Below, in pieces: positions 60,297-64,000 of a stretch of DNA of 64,000 nucleotides. The position numbers were made by a program, and so were the translations under genes. The notes beneath the pieces are model-generated. The model made no database searches. It was not told where the DNA came from and was given only the letters and a program-made list of their open reading frames with translations. The DNA comes from Lineus longissimus. Taxonomy: Eukaryota > Nemertea > Pilidiophora > Heteronemertea > Lineidae. The stretch covers positions 15,650,953-15,714,952 of the forward strand of contig NC_088324.1 of the NCBI RefSeq assembly GCF_910592395.1. Direction: 5' to 3'. Every line of letters begins with the position of its first letter. Position 1 is the stretch's first letter.

Positions 60297-61379
60297 CTAT
60301 GACACCGATGTTTTAGCCAGTTTAGAAGGAGGTCTACCACAGATGAGGCCTTTCAGTTCCTTTCTAAAGCGCTCACTCACCAAAAGATACAAATAGGAAT
60401 TCAAAGCGTAGTTACAAAACTCGAACGTAATGGTCAAATCGAGGGTCAGCCTGTCGACAAGTTTCCAGAAAACTTTGTCGTGCGTTGGTTTCCATTCTGT
60501 GAAGATGATTATCTGGGCTTTGAAGGGTAAAAGACAAATTAAATAGGTGAAAGAGACAACAAGAAGGGTCCTGGTGATGTTATTGTCATTTTCTTTCTCA
60601 CCTTTAAGTTTTTTCCCTGACATTTTATCGCGTTTACTGCTCGTCCTCTTCACTGTGGCGATGATGGCCGTGTTGAAGACAAAGAGAAGACAGATCGGAA
60701 TGTACGGATTGATGATCGTGGTGATTGTTTGGAACAATACATCGTAAGGAAAGTGGAACGGGCACAGCCAGGTGGAAAACTTGGGGTGGTTGATTCGCCA
60801 AAACGCCGGCAGGTGGATGGTCAAAGAAACCAAAATGATGCCCAGCAAGCATAGTCTTGCACGAAACATTGTTAACCAAAGTTTTGATTTTAACGGAAAC
60901 ATTATTGCAATGAGGCGATCCGCGGTCATCACTACCAAAAGCTCGGAAGAAACCATCTGGCAGAATGACTCGAAAAACAGATACTGGCGACAGAAGTGTT
61001 TATGTACGGCAGGCGCGGTTAGTAACTCTGGGATAATGACGAGAAGCCATCGCTGTGTTGCCCTGGTTAAGAGGTAAAGACTGTCACTGAAGGCAAGGAA
61101 TCGCATGTAGAGAGAGTTGGTCGAGTGGCGATAATGTGGCTGCGACATGAGGAGCCACGAGAGGATGTTTCCGAACACACCGACCGGGATGATGACGGGA
61201 GGAAGATACACGTCCACGATGTACAGAATTGTCTGTAGAATCAATGTGCGTTGGTCAGCAGTCGGAGAGTCAGCCTTCAACGTATGGAAGTCGACTGAAC
61301 TATTCTCACCTTCCTTCATTCCCTCCACACTAAAGCGCTGAGCGATGCCCCTCGGCATATCTTCAGAAAACATGGGCAA
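60297..61379 (-). CDS. Rhodopsin-family (class A) peptide-type GPCR, single exon
   Basis: An intronless frame of 360 codons. Seven helices are evident. Class A landmarks: GVFGNILSWLL (helix 1 Asn), LAFSDSLYLL (helix 2 Asp), FCRQYLFFESF (helix 3 Cys), TADRLIAIMFP (DRY variant DRL), WLCPFHF (loop-2 Cys), CLLPF (CWxP variant, helix 6) and NYALNSYLYLL (NPxxY variant, helix 7). The third loop is rich in Lys/Arg. These variants recall FMRFamide-receptor-like families expanded in lophotrochozoans; the ligand cannot be assigned. The N-terminus is long (about 45 residues), has a sequon (ENSS) and lacks a signal peptide. It lies tail-to-tail with temptin-like gene 1. The smaller frames inside it are shadows. 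Confidence 0.9.
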   Translation of the reverse strand: MPMFSEDMPRGIAQRFSVEGMKEGENSSVDFHTLKADSPTADQRTLILQTILYIVDVYLPPVIIPVGVFGNILSWLLMSQPHYRHSTNSLYMRFLAFSDSLYLLTRATQRWLLVIIPELLTAPAVHKHFCRQYLFFESFCQMVSSELLVVMTADRLIAIMFPLKSKLWLTMFRARLCLLGIILVSLTIHLPAFWRINHPKFSTWLCPFHFPYDVLFQTITTIINPYIPICLLFVFNTAIIATVKRTSSKRDKMSGKKLKGEKENDNNITRTLLVVSFTYLICLLPFKAQIIIFTEWKPTHDKVFWKLVDRLTLDLTITFEFCNYALNSYLYLLVSERFRKELKGLICGRPPSKLAKTSVS

Positions 61380-63406
61380 CGTATAACAACATCCAAATAC
61401 GTATTTATGTTCGACAGCCTCTTACCAATACGACATTTACAGTGGTATACGTACGTTCCAACACTGCTCCTAAACTAAGATGCCCGTGAATCGTCATAGA
61501 AGTGAAAAATAGTACTCGGAACTGGAACGTAAATACGCGGTGTACACTGTGTTAGTTCCCATTTCTTCCTTATTCTGGCTGTATCATCATTGCAGATGGT
61601 GTGAATGTGACTGTGTCTTGTTAACTGTTAAGATCATGTGTTCCAATTTTGTCAAGACAATCCATAGACTTTTGCTAACACATCGGGTGTAAGGTTTCTT
61701 GGAGTGGCAAACATCTGTCATGGAGGTCCTGCAGAAGCCCGGACACTTCAGAGCGAAAATTCAGCTTTTTTCGCTTACCGTTCGCGGGCTAAATCGCAGG
61801 ACAACCAACTCATTCGAGATTGTAATAAATCTTTATCAAGTTGGGAATCATAAGCTTTGATAACCACACAGACCAACACTTCTTTCAGTATCATTCGTTG
61901 CATGGAGTGAGGAAGGCCAACATGTCACAGATCAACCAGACTGCCAAAGTTGTCACGATCTGGTATCCTGTGCTTTTTACGAGGCGATGAGAAGAACACT
62001 AACATACCTAATGTCTCTGCGTCTCTGATCAAACCGCACCCGTTGACATCCTGTGGATTTGGCTCCCGCGATAGTTGAGAAATCTTGATAGTAATTAGCT
62101 TCTTCGCGATAAAAAAAATAATAACCTGGTATATATCGTATGACAGTGATCTCACGTAGCACCTAGGGCCGAATATACCAGCTACAAACAAAGAAAACAA
62201 TACGCTATTGAATAATCCTTTTGATTTTATTATCATGGGTCGCCGAGAATTACATCCCATTGTGAAGTTTGTAACGCGAGTCCAAATGAAATTCGAGCAA
62301 GCATTGAAGATAGGAAACAGCTCAACTTACTTTTAATCATTATCAGTGCCGGGTTATAAAGCCTGCTCAAGTTACCTCCCCAGAATCTACTATTCGGGAA
62401 TAGAAAGGAAAATTTCCGAAATAAATATTTGAAATACAAGTAATTCTCACTGCATGATTACTAAAGAAATTTTGCTGATGATTAAACACATATATTCCGT
62501 ATCAGTTGAGATCGGCTCATATCAATTTGAGTAGAACTGAGAGTGTTTTTAGTTAAACTTATATTAGTTTAAGTTGCGACCGCATCGGAGCGCCATATGC
62601 CAACCAAGATGTGAACACTGTCTTTTAAAAAGGGCAACGCCTTATTCCCATTATGATTACAGTCCTACATACCGTTTCAAGCCTATGATCATAAATGTGT
62701 ACACTATCGATGAACAAGTCAATGCTATCGTTCCATTTGTTGACCCAAGGACGTTTTATAAGGCTTTCTTGGTTGAACGAAGTTCTAAACCTTTAATAAT
62801 AGTGTAGAAACAACGTGTACATACAAATCTTTCTGGATAGGTGGTATTATTGTCCCAATTTCGCCATACGTCACCTGGCACGCCCAGGAACTGGTTTTAT
62901 AAGGCCGACGTCTGTGACAGAAGGTGCACTGGTTTATATATTCAGGGCCAAAAAATTTAAGATAAGGTGAGTTTGACCACGTCTAATTTATGAAGCTTTC
63001 CGTAGCGGTCCACACAGTCTTAATATTTGTGCCTTAATCTTTATTTTTCGTTCTTGCCAATCAAACTTTAGAGATATTTAGACGTATTTGTCAAACGTTA
63101 CCATAACACTTGAAACTTCAAGATGATCTCACATTCCAAATCGCCATTTCAGTGGGCTCTAAACAGTAGTATAGGCAGTCCATCGATACTTTCTCATAGC
63201 AAAAGAATGTGACGTATAGATTCGAAACACTTCCATGAAAGTCGGGCCCCTTAATCTAACACCAAGCGGAGAATCTGAGTTTCCGGTAAAGATTTTCTCG
63301 GCTTAAAACCAGTATTTTCTGTCGCAATTCACGCTCAGGCAGTTCATTCCAAAAGCATTTTAAACCATATCAAAGTCTCAAACAATGTTCTCAATTTTCA
63401 GTCAGA
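61380..63406. other. Intergenic region with one orphan exon candidate
   Basis: Apart from the exon candidate at 62008-62162, no gene or repeat is recognised. An acceptor-like TTTTCAG just before 63407 suggests that temptin-like gene 2 has a 5' UTR intron. Confidence 0.4.
62008..62162 (-). CDS. Orphan exon candidate, unknown gene
   Basis: A minus-strand exon between an acceptor (TTCGGCCCTAG) and a strong donor (GTATGTTAG). It starts in phase 0 and leaves in phase 2. It encodes VLREITVIRYIPGYYFFYRE, then YQDFSTIAGAKSTGCQRVRF and DQRRRD. A possible partner upstream (about 62339-62395, donor GTAAGT) does not match in phase. Family not recognised. Confidence 0.3.
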
Positions 63407-63616
63407 ATGGCGAGGATCACTTTAACACTGTTCACTGTGGCATCGCTGATCGTCCTCAGCACGGCCTACCCGTACTTATCGGGGAAAATCCCCAACGGTG
63501 ACAAGGTGCCGGACCCGTGTAAGCCAAACAGCTTATGGGCCGGTGTGGGCCACTGGAGCCCGGCCGGATCAAATGCACGCAATCCTTTCGGATTAGCCTT
63601 CAAAGCCGCCGGATAC
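63407..63616 (+). CDS. Temptin-like protein 2, first exon (gene continues past window)
   Basis: ATG at 63407, 70 codons, donor GTAAGT after GGATAC. The exon length and phase are identical to exon 1 of temptin-like gene 1. Signal peptide MARITLTLFTVASLIVLSTA, then IPNGDKVPDPCKPNSLWAGV and GHWSPAGSNARNPFGLAF. The second exon, expected to carry the DSDGDG and GICEP blocks, is not found before the window ends. The two genes are clearly tandem duplicates, diverged mainly in the signal peptide. Confidence 0.9.
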
Positions 63617-64000
63617 GTAAGTCCAATGCAGGTTTTTACAAGTTTGTGTAATAGGGAGTTTTTGCAAGCTTCCGAAACGCCAAAGTGTACGCCTATCACG
63701 ATGTTCGGGGTTGTACAATGGGATCAGCGTTTGGGGGGCTTTGCGAAAACATAAATAATGTCATGTTAGCTTTATGTTAGCTATAATGGTGTTATGAGGT
63801 CTACGTCGTGACTCTTTCTGCCCTTAATTGCCTGCTTGAAGCATAGCCAAAGTCTTTCATTAAATTGAAAGACTTGACATACATGTAGTTAAGTAAAGCT
63901 TGAAGTGGCTTCAATCGTAAATGAAGACAACAAACTTCCAAACATGGTCGGGGGCCGATCGCGGCCGGTGTAGTGTCCCGCCCTATTGTATTCAGACGGA

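Overview
The window is nuclear DNA of an invertebrate animal. Genes are split by GT-AG introns, AATAAA signals follow several stop codons, and about half of the sequence is introns, tandem arrays and transposon relics. Two copies of a temptin-type gene (the molluscan water-borne pheromone family), a complement factor B-like gene and a lineage-divergent peptide GPCR suggest a marine lophotrochozoan such as a mollusc or a close relative. The species cannot be fixed from the sequence.

Layout. 0-10.2 kb is gene-poor, with one small four-helix membrane protein (3451-4065, minus), a tRNA-derived SINE relic and four tandem arrays, the largest a 95-bp satellite at 8545-10157. From 10.3 to 27 kb the minus strand carries short exons with matching splice phases and helical, leucine-rich translations (10.36-10.71, 11.85-12.61, 16.2-17.35, 20.5 and 26.6-27.0 kb, plus weaker ones). 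They look like one or two long genes of unrecognised family. A Harbinger element (14044-15411) and an RTE-type retrotransposon (18267-20031) sit between them. 28.4-29.1 kb holds a degenerate duplicated unit.

29.7-32.7 kb is a two-exon class C (metabotropic-glutamate-like) receptor. 34.8-46.2 kb is the centrepiece: an 18-exon gene whose spliced product (1,046 aa) has a signal peptide, seven CCP/Sushi modules, a VWA domain with a complete metal site and a trypsin-like protease domain with the full catalytic triad. This is the complement factor B/C2 plan with an enlarged CCP stalk. 47.2-52.6 kb is a dump of MITEs, retroelement relics and satellites. 52.9-57.7 kb is an eight-exon Cys-loop receptor of the GABA-A/glycine type with an unusual pore helix. 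58.7-64 kb has temptin-like gene 1 (complete), a single-exon rhodopsin-family GPCR on the minus strand, and the first exon of temptin-like gene 2, whose second exon lies beyond the window.

No operon logic applies. The recognisable genes are extracellular or membrane proteins for sensing (two GPCRs, one ligand-gated channel), chemical signalling (temptins) and innate immunity (factor B-like). Gene models were spliced by eye from donor/acceptor sites and reading-frame phase, without alignment tools.
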